Source of the DNA: JAAFJT01 sp043772905 | Lineage (GTDB): Bacteria > Bacteroidota > Bacteroidia > Chitinophagales > Saprospiraceae | Reading direction: 5' to 3' | Assembly (NCBI GenBank): GCA_043772905.1 | Contig: JAYVFS010000162.1 | Location: 25,456-89,455 of the forward strand | Length of the DNA: 64,000 nt | Shown here: piece by piece, positions 14,109-23,282 of the stretch | Numbering within the stretch: position 1 is the stretch's first letter | Layout: each line of letters begins with the position of its first letter | The notes under the pieces: generated by a model | What the model was told of the DNA's origin: nothing | The model's input: the letters and a program-made list of their open reading frames with translations, nothing else | Database searches by the model: none | Translations under genes and position numbers: made by a program

Positions 14109-16379
14109 ATGCTACATAAAATCGCCTTTTTTGTGTGTTTCAGCCTTTGCGGGTCGGTTGCCGCACAAATCCCATTTCAACCTGAAGAAATGGTGAATAC
14201 GATGATGGGAACGGATTCAAAGCACAGTTTTTCTAATGGCAACACCTACCCTGCTGTCGCCACGCCTTGGGGCATGAATTTTTGGACACCGCAAACCAAT
14301 ACCAATGGCGACGGTTGGCAATACCAATACAGTGCAGATAAAATAAAAGGCTTCAAACAAACACATCAACCTTCGCCGTGGATTGGCGATTATGGGCAGT
14401 TTTCCATCATGCCGATGACGGGCAAAATGAATGTGAAAGAACAAACGCGCGGCAGTTGGTTTTCGCACAAAGCAGAAGTCGCAAAACCGTATTACTACAA
14501 TGTTTATCTCGCAGATTATGATGTTTTGACCGAAATAACGCCGACGGAACGCTGTGCAGCGTTTCAATTCACCTTTCCAAAAACAGACAGTGCGTTCATC
14601 CTCATTGATGCGTTTGACAGAGGTTCTTATATCAAAATAATACCCGAAGAAAACAAAATCATCGGTTACACAACCCGCAACAGAGGCGGCGTACCTGCCA
14701 ACTTTAAAAATTACTTCGTCATCACATTTGACAAAGCTTTTGACAGCATTTTTGCTGTTGACGACAGCGTTGTTATAGCTGGACAAAAGGAAATAACCAG
14801 CACACACGCACAAGCCATCGTTGGTTTTAGGACTAAAAAAGGCGAAAAAGTGCATCTGAAAGTCGCATCGTCCTTTATCTCTTTTGAACAAGCAGAATTG
14901 AACTTGAGTCGTGAAATTGGTAAACAAGCCTTTGCTCAAATCATGGACAAAGCCAAAAAAGCGTGGCACACTGAATTGTCAAAAGTAAAAGTAGAAGGCG
15001 GCACGGAAGAGCAATTGAAGACTTTTTACTCGTGTCTGTACCGCATGTTGCTGTTTCCAAGGAAGTTTTATGAATTTGATGCACAAAATCAAATCGTGCA
15101 TTACAGCCCATACAACGGCAAAGTGGAGAAGGGATATATGTTCACAGACACGGGTTTTTGGGATACTTTTCGCTCATTGTTCCCCTTTTTGACCATTATG
15201 TATCCCGAAATGGACGCACACATCATGGAAGGTTTGGCGAATACATATAAAGAAAGCGGTTGGCTACCAGAATGGGCAAGTCCAGGGCATCGCAAGAGCA
15301 TGATGGGCAGCAATTCGGCATCTATCATCACTGATGCCTATTTGAAAGGGATAAAAGGCTACGACATCGAGCTTTTATATGAAGCGTTGCTCAAAAATAC
15401 AGAGGGGGAGGGTCCCATCAATTCTGTGGGTAGAAATGGGGCGCAACAGTACAATACCTTGGGTTATGTGTCGCTCGATGGTTACGGTGGCAGCGCAGCA
15501 AAGACACTGGAATACGCGCACGCCGATTTTTGTTTGAATCAATTAGCCATTGCCTTAAAAAAGCCACAAAGCGACATCGAAAAGTTTGCAAAACGCAGTC
15601 AAAACTATAAAAACCTCTTTGACCCCAACCATAATTTGATGCGGGGGAAACATGCAGACGGCAGTTTTGATGATAAATTCAATCCTTTCAGATGGGGCGG
15701 CGAATTTGTGGAAGGCAACAGTTGGCATTACAGTTGGAGCGTTTTACACGATTTCAAAGGCTTGTCAAAACTGATGGGCGGCGATAAAAAATTGGAAATG
15801 ATGCTGGACAGCGTCTTTAATCAAGCACCGACTTTCGATGAAGGCAGTTATGGTCGGGTGATTCACGAAATGACGGAAATGGTGGTGATGAATATGGGAC
15901 AATACGCACACGGCAACCAACCGATTCAACACATGATATACGTTTACGATTATTGTGGCGCACCTTGGAAAACCCAAATGCACGTGCGTGATGCTATGGA
16001 TAAACTCTACAAACCCACGCCCGACGGCTATTGTGGCGACGAAGACAATGGACAAACAAGTGCATGGTATGTGTTCAGCGCAATGGGGTTTTACTCGGTT
16101 TGTCCAGGCACGCAAGAATATGCGATTGGCTCTCCGTTATTCAAAAAAATAACTTTGAGTTTAGAAAATGGCAAAAAATTTATCATCCATGCACCTCGAA
16201 ACAATAGCAAAAACGTGTACATTCAATCCGCTTTATTAAACGGCGGGACTTACAATAAAAATTATGTAAAACATGCCGATATTATGAAAGGCGGTACGCT
16301 TCAATTTAATATGGGCAACCAACCGAATGTGAAAAGAGGTGTTGCGAAAGAGTCTGCGCCTTATTCTTTTTCGAAATGA
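14109..16379 (+). CDS. GH92-family alpha-mannosidase
   Basis: The 756-residue protein begins with a cleavable signal peptide (to about residue 20, SVAAQ). It is full length for family GH92, whose members are calcium-dependent exo-alpha-mannosidases acting on mannans and N-glycans. Family landmarks: NGNTYPAVATPWGMNFWTPQ near the N-terminus, FTDTGFWDTFRSLFPF in the middle of the (alpha/alpha)6 barrel, GDEDNGQTSAWYVFSAMGFY near residue 643, and the C-terminal HAPRNNSKNVYIQS. The usual GFSHTH motif is changed to GFKQTHQPS and the usual NDD to DED, so linkage preference may differ. It heads a rightward run of sugar genes and has its own ECF-like promoter. Confidence 0.9.
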   Translation: MLHKIAFFVCFSLCGSVAAQIPFQPEEMVNTMMGTDSKHSFSNGNTYPAVATPWGMNFWTPQTNTNGDGWQYQYSADKIKGFKQTHQPSPWIGDYGQFSIMPMTGKMNVKEQTRGSWFSHKAEVAKPYYYNVYLADYDVLTEITPTERCAAFQFTFPKTDSAFILIDAFDRGSYIKIIPEENKIIGYTTRNRGGVPANFKNYFVITFDKAFDSIFAVDDSVVIAGQKEITSTHAQAIVGFRTKKGEKVHLKVASSFISFEQAELNLSREIGKQAFAQIMDKAKKAWHTELSKVKVEGGTEEQLKTFYSCLYRMLLFPRKFYEFDAQNQIVHYSPYNGKVEKGYMFTDTGFWDTFRSLFPFLTIMYPEMDAHIMEGLANTYKESGWLPEWASPGHRKSMMGSNSASIITDAYLKGIKGYDIELLYEALLKNTEGEGPINSVGRNGAQQYNTLGYVSLDGYGGSAAKTLEYAHADFCLNQLAIALKKPQSDIEKFAKRSQNYKNLFDPNHNLMRGKHADGSFDDKFNPFRWGGEFVEGNSWHYSWSVLHDFKGLSKLMGGDKKLEMMLDSVFNQAPTFDEGSYGRVIHEMTEMVVMNMGQYAHGNQPIQHMIYVYDYCGAPWKTQMHVRDAMDKLYKPTPDGYCGDEDNGQTSAWYVFSAMGFYSVCPGTQEYAIGSPLFKKITLSLENGKKFIIHAPRNNSKNVYIQSALLNGGTYNKNYVKHADIMKGGTLQFNMGNQPNVKRGVAKESAPYSFSK

Positions 16380-16415
16380 CGAAAAAAAGTACCCCCTCAG
16401 TATAACAAACACTTT

Positions 16416-16489
16416 GTCATTGCGCCGAACGAAGCAATCTTTTTGTCTTTTGTTGACATTTATCAGATTGCTTCGTACCTTGCAATGAC
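16416..16489. repeat. Imperfect palindrome (GAAGCAATCT type)
   Basis: Two 25-base arms, GTCATTGCGCCGAACGAAGC... and its near-complement, match at about 21 of 25 positions around a 24-base loop. It lies between the GH92 and Gfo/Idh/MocA genes, next to an iterated word (16392-16404). It looks like a dispersed intergenic repeat and could also stop transcription. Confidence 0.7.
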
Positions 16490-16519
16490 GCGTAAATCAT
16501 CATTTTCAAATTCAAAACA

Positions 16520-17845
16520 ATGAAAAAAGAGCAACCAACAGGCATTACAAGAAGAGGTTTTATTGAAAACACGGCGAAAGCCGTAGCAGGATTCATCATT
16601 GTTCCCCGTTTTGTACTCGGCGGCAAAAAACGGGATGGCACAATGTACATACCGCCAAGTGATATGATTTCATTGGGTTTTATTGGCACCGGCAAGCAAG
16701 GGAAAGGATTGACAAACTCATTTCTCAATACAGGAGAAGCCCGCATCGTGGCAATCAGTGAAGTGTATAAAGCCAAAGCACAACTGACACTCGAAAGAAT
16801 AAAAACGATTTATGAAAAGAATACGGCATTAGGTACTTACTCCGATATCGCCGTTTACAACGATTTCAGAGAGCTGTTGGCGCGCAAAGATGTGGATGCC
16901 GTTGTTATTGCAACGCCCGACCATTGGCATGCAGCCATGGCAGTGCGCGCAGCAGAAGCAGGAAAAGACATTTATTGTGAAAAACCGTTGTCATTGACCG
17001 TAAAAGAAGGGCGCGCGATGGTAAAAGCGGCACGTAAACACAACCGCGTGTTCCAAACAGGCAGTATGCAAAGGTCATGGCCTGAATTCAGACAGGCGGC
17101 AGAGCTCATTCGCAATGGTTATATTGGTGACATTAAAACGATAAAGGTCAATGTGGGTGGACCACCAAAACCTTATGATTTAGCAGCAGAACCCATGCCA
17201 GAAGGCTTGGATTGGAACGCGTGGTTGGGACCCAATGCCTTCGCACCATTCAATTCTGAACTCGCACCACCGATTACAAAAGATGTATTCCCGAATTGGC
17301 GATTGTACAAAGAGTTTGGCGGCGGCATGGTGACGGATTGGGGCGCACACATGTTCGATATCGTTCAATGGGCTTTGGATATGGACAACAGCGGACCAAT
17401 TTCTGTTACGCCACCCGATGGCAAAGAACATCTTTTCCTAACCTATCGTTATGCAAACGGCATCACCATGACGCATGAGAAATGGGAATGGAACAATGCC
17501 ATCCACTTCATCGGCACACAAGGCGACATCAAAGTGCAACGCAAAAAAATAGAGACAACGCCCGTTTCACTCGCCACAAAAATCATTGGTGAGACTGAAA
17601 AACACGTTTATAAAAGCGAAAACCATTACAAAGACTTCTTGGATGCCATGCGCAAACGCAGTAAACCGATTTGTGATGTCGAAATTGGTCACAGAACGGC
17701 AACGGTGTGCAATATTGGCAACATTGCCTATCAATTAAACCGTCCGTTGACTTGGAATCCAAAGAGAGAGAAGTTTAGAAGAGATAAAGAAGCCAATGCC
17801 TTACTCGGAAGAGCGATGAATAATGAATGGCGGATAAAAATTTAA
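16520..17845 (+). CDS. Gfo/Idh/MocA-family oxidoreductase, Tat-exported
   Basis: A Tat signal is visible (T-R11-R12-G-F-I-E-N, then a hydrophobic stretch to about residue 35). The Rossmann site is LGFIGTGKQGKG, and the family's EKP motif is intact (CEKPLSLTVKEG, near residue 155). The 441-residue length is typical of exported members. The C-terminal domain carries GGGMVTDWGAHMFDIVQWAL. It lies 140 bases after the GH92 gene and 45 bases before the GntP-type permease, so an operon for periplasmic sugar oxidation and uptake is likely. The substrate cannot be read from sequence. Confidence 0.88.
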   Translation: MKKEQPTGITRRGFIENTAKAVAGFIIVPRFVLGGKKRDGTMYIPPSDMISLGFIGTGKQGKGLTNSFLNTGEARIVAISEVYKAKAQLTLERIKTIYEKNTALGTYSDIAVYNDFRELLARKDVDAVVIATPDHWHAAMAVRAAEAGKDIYCEKPLSLTVKEGRAMVKAARKHNRVFQTGSMQRSWPEFRQAAELIRNGYIGDIKTIKVNVGGPPKPYDLAAEPMPEGLDWNAWLGPNAFAPFNSELAPPITKDVFPNWRLYKEFGGGMVTDWGAHMFDIVQWALDMDNSGPISVTPPDGKEHLFLTYRYANGITMTHEKWEWNNAIHFIGTQGDIKVQRKKIETTPVSLATKIIGETEKHVYKSENHYKDFLDAMRKRSKPICDVEIGHRTATVCNIGNIAYQLNRPLTWNPKREKFRRDKEANALLGRAMNNEWRIKI

Positions 17846-17890
17846 GCCGATCCGTATGTGAATTTAAACAAGTAAAAAAAGATTGATTGT

Positions 17891-19204
17891 ATGGCAATCC
17901 TCTCTACTGTCATAGGCATATTACTATTGGTGTTGCTGATTTCCTATTATAGGCTGCATACATTTTTAGCCTTTTTAGTGGTGTCTATTGGCATCGGATT
18001 GGTTCTGGGCATGAAACCCGAAGCCCTGATGAAAGCCATTCAAAATGGTATCGGCAGCACATTGGGTTCAATAGCGACCATCATTGCTTTGGGTGCGATG
18101 TTGGGTAAATTGGTCGCTGTAAGTGGTGCAGCACAGCAGATTTCCTTGAAAATGATAGAGTTGGTGGGGATAAAACATATTCGATGGGCTTTTATGATTA
18201 CGGGTTTTATTGTTGGTTTGCCCTTGTTTTATTCTGTCGGTTTTATGCTCATTGTTCCTTTGGCGATAACGGTGGCACATCGTTACAACCTGTCAGCAGT
18301 CTATGTTTCTTTGCCATTGCTGGCTTCTTTGACCGTTACGCAAGGGTATTTGCCGCCGCATCCTGCTCCTTTATTTTTAGTAAAACAATTGAATGCGGAT
18401 ATGGGTTTGACTTTGTTTTATGGCATAATCATCTCCATTCCCGCTATTTTAATATCAGGTGCGTTGTACGGTTCTACAGTAAAAGGGTATAATACACAAC
18501 CCAATTTGTCGTTCGTTGCGCCACAAATGCCGCCTGAACAGTTACCTTCTGCCCCCCTCAGTATTTTGACCGTTTTATTGCCCATTTTATTGATTGGTAT
18601 CAGTGCTATTGTTACGCCTTATTTACCAGAAGGTAGTTTTTCGAAAGACTTTTTTCTATTCATTGGCGATGCCAATGTCGGTTTATTGATTGCTGTTTTA
18701 TTTGCATCATTGACATTGGGCATTTTTAGAGGCAAAAGCAATAAAGAAATTACCCAATATTATACCGATGCCGTTAAAGATGTGGCTTCGCTTTTTCTAA
18801 TTTTCGGTGGCGCAGGTGCTTTAAAACAGATACTTACAGATGGCGGTGTTTCTCAAACCATCGCCGATTATATGCAACATTCCAATTTGAATCCTTATGT
18901 TTTAGGTTGGGGTATTGCCGCCATTATCCGTGTTTGTGTGGGTTCATCAACCGTTTCGGGCATTACAACGGCGGGTTTTATCGCTCCTTTGATGGCAACG
19001 ATATCGGTCAATGCCAATTTAATGGTTTTGAGTATCGGGGCAGGCAGCATGATGTTTTCTCATGTCAACGACACCGGCTTTTGGCTATTCAGAGAATATT
19101 TTCAATTATCCATGAAAGACACCATAAAAACATGGTCAGTTATGGATACATTGGTGTCTATAACGGGCTTGTTGGGCGTTTTGGCGTTGACCTGGTTTGT
19201 TTAA
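17891..19204 (+). CDS. GntP-family gluconate:H+ symporter-like permease
   Basis: A hydrophobic protein of 437 residues with about 12 predicted membrane helices. Family features include GIGSTLGSIATIIALGAMLG near residue 55, the conserved LPPHPAP motif at about residue 157 and GGAGALKQIL near residue 310. GntP permeases import gluconate and related hydroxy acids with protons. The gene sits between two Gfo/Idh/MocA genes, which fits import of an oxidised sugar acid made in the periplasm. It contains one iterated word (18552), read as APLSI in a loop between helices. Confidence 0.9.
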   Translation: MAILSTVIGILLLVLLISYYRLHTFLAFLVVSIGIGLVLGMKPEALMKAIQNGIGSTLGSIATIIALGAMLGKLVAVSGAAQQISLKMIELVGIKHIRWAFMITGFIVGLPLFYSVGFMLIVPLAITVAHRYNLSAVYVSLPLLASLTVTQGYLPPHPAPLFLVKQLNADMGLTLFYGIIISIPAILISGALYGSTVKGYNTQPNLSFVAPQMPPEQLPSAPLSILTVLLPILLIGISAIVTPYLPEGSFSKDFFLFIGDANVGLLIAVLFASLTLGIFRGKSNKEITQYYTDAVKDVASLFLIFGGAGALKQILTDGGVSQTIADYMQHSNLNPYVLGWGIAAIIRVCVGSSTVSGITTAGFIAPLMATISVNANLMVLSIGAGSMMFSHVNDTGFWLFREYFQLSMKDTIKTWSVMDTLVSITGLLGVLALTWFV

Positions 19205-19241
19205 AAAACGATTTTCTAATGTATTAAATCAGCCTAAAATC

Positions 19242-20348
19242 ATGATAAAATTTATGAAAACGTACTTCTTTCTTGTTTTGAGCTTACTCATGACAACAAT
19301 AGCCTACACACAAAATGCACCCGTCCGTATGGGTATCGTGGGCATGACGCACGACCATGTCAGAGGGATTTTGAATAACCCCAAGCACGAAGGTATGATA
19401 TTGGTCGGTTTTGCAGAACCCAACAAGGAATTGGCTTTGAGGTATCTGAAAGAAGCCAAATTACCCGATAGTTTGTGGTTTCCGAGCCTCGAAGCGATGA
19501 TTCAGAAAGCAAAACCTGAAGCCGTTTGTGATTTCAGAAGCACATTCGAGCATCTCGAAACCGTTGAAAAATGCGCGCCTAAAAAAATTCATGTGATGGT
19601 CGAAAAACCATTGGCAGTTAATTTAGTACATGCCAAAAAAATGGAACAATTGGCAAAGCAATATGGTATTCAACTCATTACGAATTATGAAACAACATGG
19701 TACGCCAGCCATCATCAAGCGTTTGAGATGATTCATACTGAGGGGTCGTTGGGTGACATCCGAAAAGTAGTGATTCACGACGGACATCGCGGACCTAAAG
19801 AAATTGGTTGTTCTCAAACATTTTTGAGTTGGCTCACCGATCCTATCAAAAATGGCGGCGGTGCCATTATGGATTTTGGTTGCTACGGTGCAGATATTAT
19901 GACGTGGCTGATGAAGGGTGAAAAACCGATTTCTGTCACAGCCGTTGCACAAACCAATAAACCTGACATTTATCCAAAAGTAGATGATGAGGCAACAATT
20001 ATGGTACAATATCCAAAAGCACAAGGCATCTTTCAAGCCTCTTGGAACTGGCCCTTCGACAGAAAGGATGCAGAGATTTATGGCACCAAAGGCTATGTCA
20101 TTGCTGACAAAACCAATCAAATGCGCGTCCGTTTAGGCGATAGAAACGCCGGTGCAGAAGAAAAAAGGGACGTAACCCCTTTGAAATCGCCCAATAATGA
20201 TGCTTTCAGTTATTTCGCCAGCGTTGTCAGAGGAAAAATTGACCCAAAAATGGATTTGGGTTCTTTAAAAATAAATATGGTCGTCATGGAAATATTGGAT
20301 GCCGCTGTGAAGTCTTCAAAAAGCCATAAAACGGTGTTTTTGAAGTAA
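19242..20348 (+). CDS. Gfo/Idh/MocA-family oxidoreductase with signal peptide
   Basis: I chose ATG 19242 (ATG 19254 is also possible) because the longer frame begins with TTG inside the previous gene. The N-terminus MKTYFFLVLSLLMTTIAYTQ is a Sec-type signal peptide, so unlike its neighbours this member is probably exported unfolded. The nucleotide site is MGIVGMTHDHVRG, with GMTHDH in place of the usual GxGxxG, and EKPLAVNLVHAK keeps the family's EKP motif. The protein lacks a clean glycine-rich loop, so cofactor use may differ. It carries an iterated word at 19735 (read HTEGSLG). A strong hairpin follows at 20366. Confidence 0.82.
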   Translation: MIKFMKTYFFLVLSLLMTTIAYTQNAPVRMGIVGMTHDHVRGILNNPKHEGMILVGFAEPNKELALRYLKEAKLPDSLWFPSLEAMIQKAKPEAVCDFRSTFEHLETVEKCAPKKIHVMVEKPLAVNLVHAKKMEQLAKQYGIQLITNYETTWYASHHQAFEMIHTEGSLGDIRKVVIHDGHRGPKEIGCSQTFLSWLTDPIKNGGGAIMDFGCYGADIMTWLMKGEKPISVTAVAQTNKPDIYPKVDDEATIMVQYPKAQGIFQASWNWPFDRKDAEIYGTKGYVIADKTNQMRVRLGDRNAGAEEKRDVTPLKSPNNDAFSYFASVVRGKIDPKMDLGSLKINMVVMEILDAAVKSSKSHKTVFLK

Positions 20349-20365
20349 TATAATTTTAGCGTTAC

Positions 20366-20399
20366 AACTTTCCGAAGGTTTCAGAACCTTCGGAAAGTT
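20366..20399. terminator. Perfect 15-bp hairpin after the Gfo/Idh/MocA gene
   Basis: AACTTTCCGAAGGTT pairs perfectly with AACCTTCGGAAAGTT around a TCAG loop, 18 bases after the stop. There is no long T run behind it, so it could be a terminator or an RNA-stabilising stem. Confidence 0.65.
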
Positions 20400-20452
20400 A
20401 TTGCAATTGTAATTTACCAACCACTTATCTGCTTACATTCTAACACTTAAAA

Positions 20453-21979
20453 ATGAAAAATTCATCTAAATTTTTGCTGGTGATAACATGCCTTGTTATT
20501 GCCTTAATTTGCCAAGCCCTTAAACCCGCTGAACAAAAAAACAATACGCCTAATATTGTTTACATTTTAGCTGACGACTTAGGTTATGGCGATGTTTCGG
20601 CTTACAATACTGAGGGGGCTATTGCGACACCTAATATTGACAAATTGGCAGCTGAAGGTATGCGTTTTACCGATGCCCACTCACCGTCTTCGGTGTGTAC
20701 GCCAACGCGGTATGCGCTGCTAACAGGTCGTTATCCTTGGCGCAGTCGTTTGCCCAAAGGCGTTTTGCGCGGATACAGCCGAACACTTATAGAAAATGAC
20801 CGTCCAACAGTGGCTTCTTTATTAAAAAGTCATGGCTATCAGACAGCTGTGGTAGGTAAATGGCATTTGGGTGTGGATTGGGTCGTCAATAAAGGGCATG
20901 AAAACTTGCTCAATACTGAGGGGTATGGTATCAGTGCAGAAATGAATCCAGATGATATAGATTTTACTAAAAACCCAACACAAGGTCCTAAAACCATTGG
21001 TTTCGACTATTCCTATATACTACCCGCTTCATTAGATATGCCGCCGTATTGTTATTTAGAAAATCAAAAATTGACAGAATTACCAACGGCTTACACCGAT
21101 GGCAATAAATTAGAAACGGGTTATACAGGTCCTTTTTGGCGAGCAGGCAAAATGTCACCTTCTTTTAATTTTTATGAAGTATTGCCAACTTTTATAGAGA
21201 AAGCGGCTAATTTTCTTAAAAAACAGTCAAAAAGCAAACCTTTTTTCCTCTATTTGCCCTTAGCCGCACCACATACGCCGTGGGTGCCTAAAAAAGAATA
21301 TTCAGGCAAATCGAAGGCGGGTGAATACGGCGATTTTGTGCAACAAGTTGATGCGGCGATTGGACAAATCATGCACACACTCGATAGCATGGGGCTTTCT
21401 GACAATACAATCGTCATGTTTGCAAGCGACAATGGCCCTTATTGGCGAGAAGATTTTGTAAAAAAGTTTAATCACAAAGCGGCAGGTGACTTTCGAGGTA
21501 TGAAAGGCGATGCCTTTGAAGGTGGCCATCGAATTCCTTTTATTGTTCGTTGGAAAGGCAAAGTAAAAGCGGGAACGGTGAGCAATGCGACCACCACTTT
21601 AGCCAATTTACTCGCAACGTGTGCCGATATTTTAGGCAATAAAGAAGCTAAATACAAAGTCGAAGACAGTTACAGCATTTTGCCTGTTCTTTTGGGCAAA
21701 GCCAAACAAGTTCCCAATCAAACAGCGGTTGTGCACAGCTCATCTCTTGGTTTTTATGTGATTCGCAAAGGCGATTGGAAACTGATTGAAGGGCTTGGCT
21801 CGGGTGGTTTTACAGTACCAAGAGAGATCCAACCTACCGCAGGCGAACCCACAGGGCAGCTCTATAATCTGGCAATCGACAAGCATGAAGACCATGATGT
21901 TTATGCTAAATATCCTGAAAAAGTAAAAGAATTGAAGGCAACATTAGAAGAAATCAAGCAAAAGAAAAATACCCGATGA
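20453..21979 (+). CDS. Type I sulfatase (S1 family), secreted
   Basis: A signal peptide (residues about 1-23) precedes a complete alkaline-phosphatase-fold sulfatase of 508 residues. The metal-binding start NIVYILADDLGYGD gives Asp41 and Asp42, and the catalytic signature is S-S-V-C82-T-P-T-R86, where Cys82 should be converted to formylglycine by a maturase not seen in this window. GKWHLG, typical of the family, lies near residue 136. It removes sulfate esters from a carbohydrate or aryl substrate. Two iterated words lie in frame as NTEG (20607 and 20913). Its stop overlaps the next start by ATGA, so the two genes are translationally coupled. Confidence 0.92.
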   Translation: MKNSSKFLLVITCLVIALICQALKPAEQKNNTPNIVYILADDLGYGDVSAYNTEGAIATPNIDKLAAEGMRFTDAHSPSSVCTPTRYALLTGRYPWRSRLPKGVLRGYSRTLIENDRPTVASLLKSHGYQTAVVGKWHLGVDWVVNKGHENLLNTEGYGISAEMNPDDIDFTKNPTQGPKTIGFDYSYILPASLDMPPYCYLENQKLTELPTAYTDGNKLETGYTGPFWRAGKMSPSFNFYEVLPTFIEKAANFLKKQSKSKPFFLYLPLAAPHTPWVPKKEYSGKSKAGEYGDFVQQVDAAIGQIMHTLDSMGLSDNTIVMFASDNGPYWREDFVKKFNHKAAGDFRGMKGDAFEGGHRIPFIVRWKGKVKAGTVSNATTTLANLLATCADILGNKEAKYKVEDSYSILPVLLGKAKQVPNQTAVVHSSSLGFYVIRKGDWKLIEGLGSGGFTVPREIQPTAGEPTGQLYNLAIDKHEDHDVYAKYPEKVKELKATLEEIKQKKNTR

Positions 21980-22926
21980 CCGACAACCTAAATATCGCCA
22001 TTGCACAATTAGCCCCTGTTTGGCTCAATAAAAAGGCGACGCTTAAAAAAATAGAAGAAACCATACAGGAAGCGGCGACGCAAAAAGCCCAATTGGTTTG
22101 TTTTGGCGAAACCCTCCTACCCGGCTATCCTTTTTGGTTGGAACTAACGGACGGTGCGCGCTTTAATTCAACCGTTCAAAAAGAAATTTTTGCGCATTAC
22201 TTGAAAGAAGCTGTCAATATTCAAGCCGGTGACTTGAACAGCCTTTGCGCATTGGCAAAACAATACCGCATAGCCGTCTATATCGGTTGCGCCGAAAGAG
22301 CGACCGATCGCGCAGGACACAGCGTTTATTGTAGTTTGGTTTATATTGATAATCAAGGAATTATACAATCCATACACAGGAAATTGATGCCGACTTATGA
22401 GGAAAGATTGGCATGGAGTTTTGGCGATGGCAACGGTTTAAAAGTGCATGAACTGGGATCTTTTACTGTGGGGGGCTTAAATTGTTGGGAAAACTGGATG
22501 CCGCTTGCACGCACCGCTTTATATGCCCAAGGCGAAAACCTACACGTAGCCGTTTGGCCTGGAAATGTGCGCAATACCATTGATTTGACAAGACATATTG
22601 CCCTTGAAAATCGGATGTATGTCCTCTCTGTTTCAGGTTTAATGCGTAAGACGGATATTCAAAACGACATGCCACATCCTGATTTGATACGACAAAATGC
22701 ACCAGAATTTCTAAGCAATGGTGGCTCGTGTATCGCTGCACCCGATGGCAGTTGGGTGATTGAACCCATTGAAGGAAAGGAAATTGTCGTCACCGCCACC
22801 ATTAATTTGAATGAAGTCCGAAAAGAACGACAAAATTTTGACCCGTCTGGTCATTATTCCAGGCCCGATGTTTTTGAATTGACTGTTAATACACGACGAC
22901 AGAAACTGGTTCGTTTTGAGCCTTAG
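21976..22926 (+). CDS. Nitrilase/amidase (carbon-nitrogen hydrolase superfamily)
   Basis: The 316-residue cytoplasmic protein has the full catalytic triad of the superfamily: Glu45 (CFGETLLPGYPFW), Lys136 (HRKLMPTYEERLAW) and Cys170 (GGLNCWENWMPLAR). The sequence around Cys170 and the E-R-L-A-W motif are of the nitrilase branch rather than the amidase branches, which suggests an aliphatic or aromatic nitrile (R-CN) as substrate, though many such proteins have unknown natural substrates. No signal peptide is seen. It overlaps the sulfatase by 4 bases, an odd partnership for a sugar locus; a combined function is not obvious. Confidence 0.88.
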   Translation: MTDNLNIAIAQLAPVWLNKKATLKKIEETIQEAATQKAQLVCFGETLLPGYPFWLELTDGARFNSTVQKEIFAHYLKEAVNIQAGDLNSLCALAKQYRIAVYIGCAERATDRAGHSVYCSLVYIDNQGIIQSIHRKLMPTYEERLAWSFGDGNGLKVHELGSFTVGGLNCWENWMPLARTALYAQGENLHVAVWPGNVRNTIDLTRHIALENRMYVLSVSGLMRKTDIQNDMPHPDLIRQNAPEFLSNGGSCIAAPDGSWVIEPIEGKEIVVTATINLNEVRKERQNFDPSGHYSRPDVFELTVNTRRQKLVRFEP

Positions 22927-23282
22927 TTGTCAGCTTAAACGCCTGTTAACGATGACAAAATCTTAAGTTAACGGCATGAGTTTTAAGTTCTAATTTTAAG
23001 GCTTCGTCAGACAGACTCCTTATATCGGTGCCGCGCATCGCAATAGAGCCACTCTTCCATGTACTCATTTATCTAATAGAAATCCGCGATGACTGCTATC
23101 TTGAAAATAAAGAAAGTGATCCGAAGACAATATCGTGTTTTGCATTTTTTCAATTAAATTTCAATTAAAACAACATTATATGGGCGTTATTTTTCAATTA
23201 TTTTTCAATTTGTTAGGTTTATACGTTCATGCCGTATTATCTTTCCCGCCTAATTATTCATTGCTCATTACAAATTCAAAAA
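22927..23282. other. Intergenic region before parA with TTCAATTA boxes
   Basis: No gene is seen in 356 bases. From 23149 to 23215 there are four TTTCAATT boxes, two of them as TTTCAATTAAA, of the same kind found as inverted repeats downstream of parA. A GC-richer stretch near 23020-23095 holds nothing I recognise. Confidence 0.6.
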
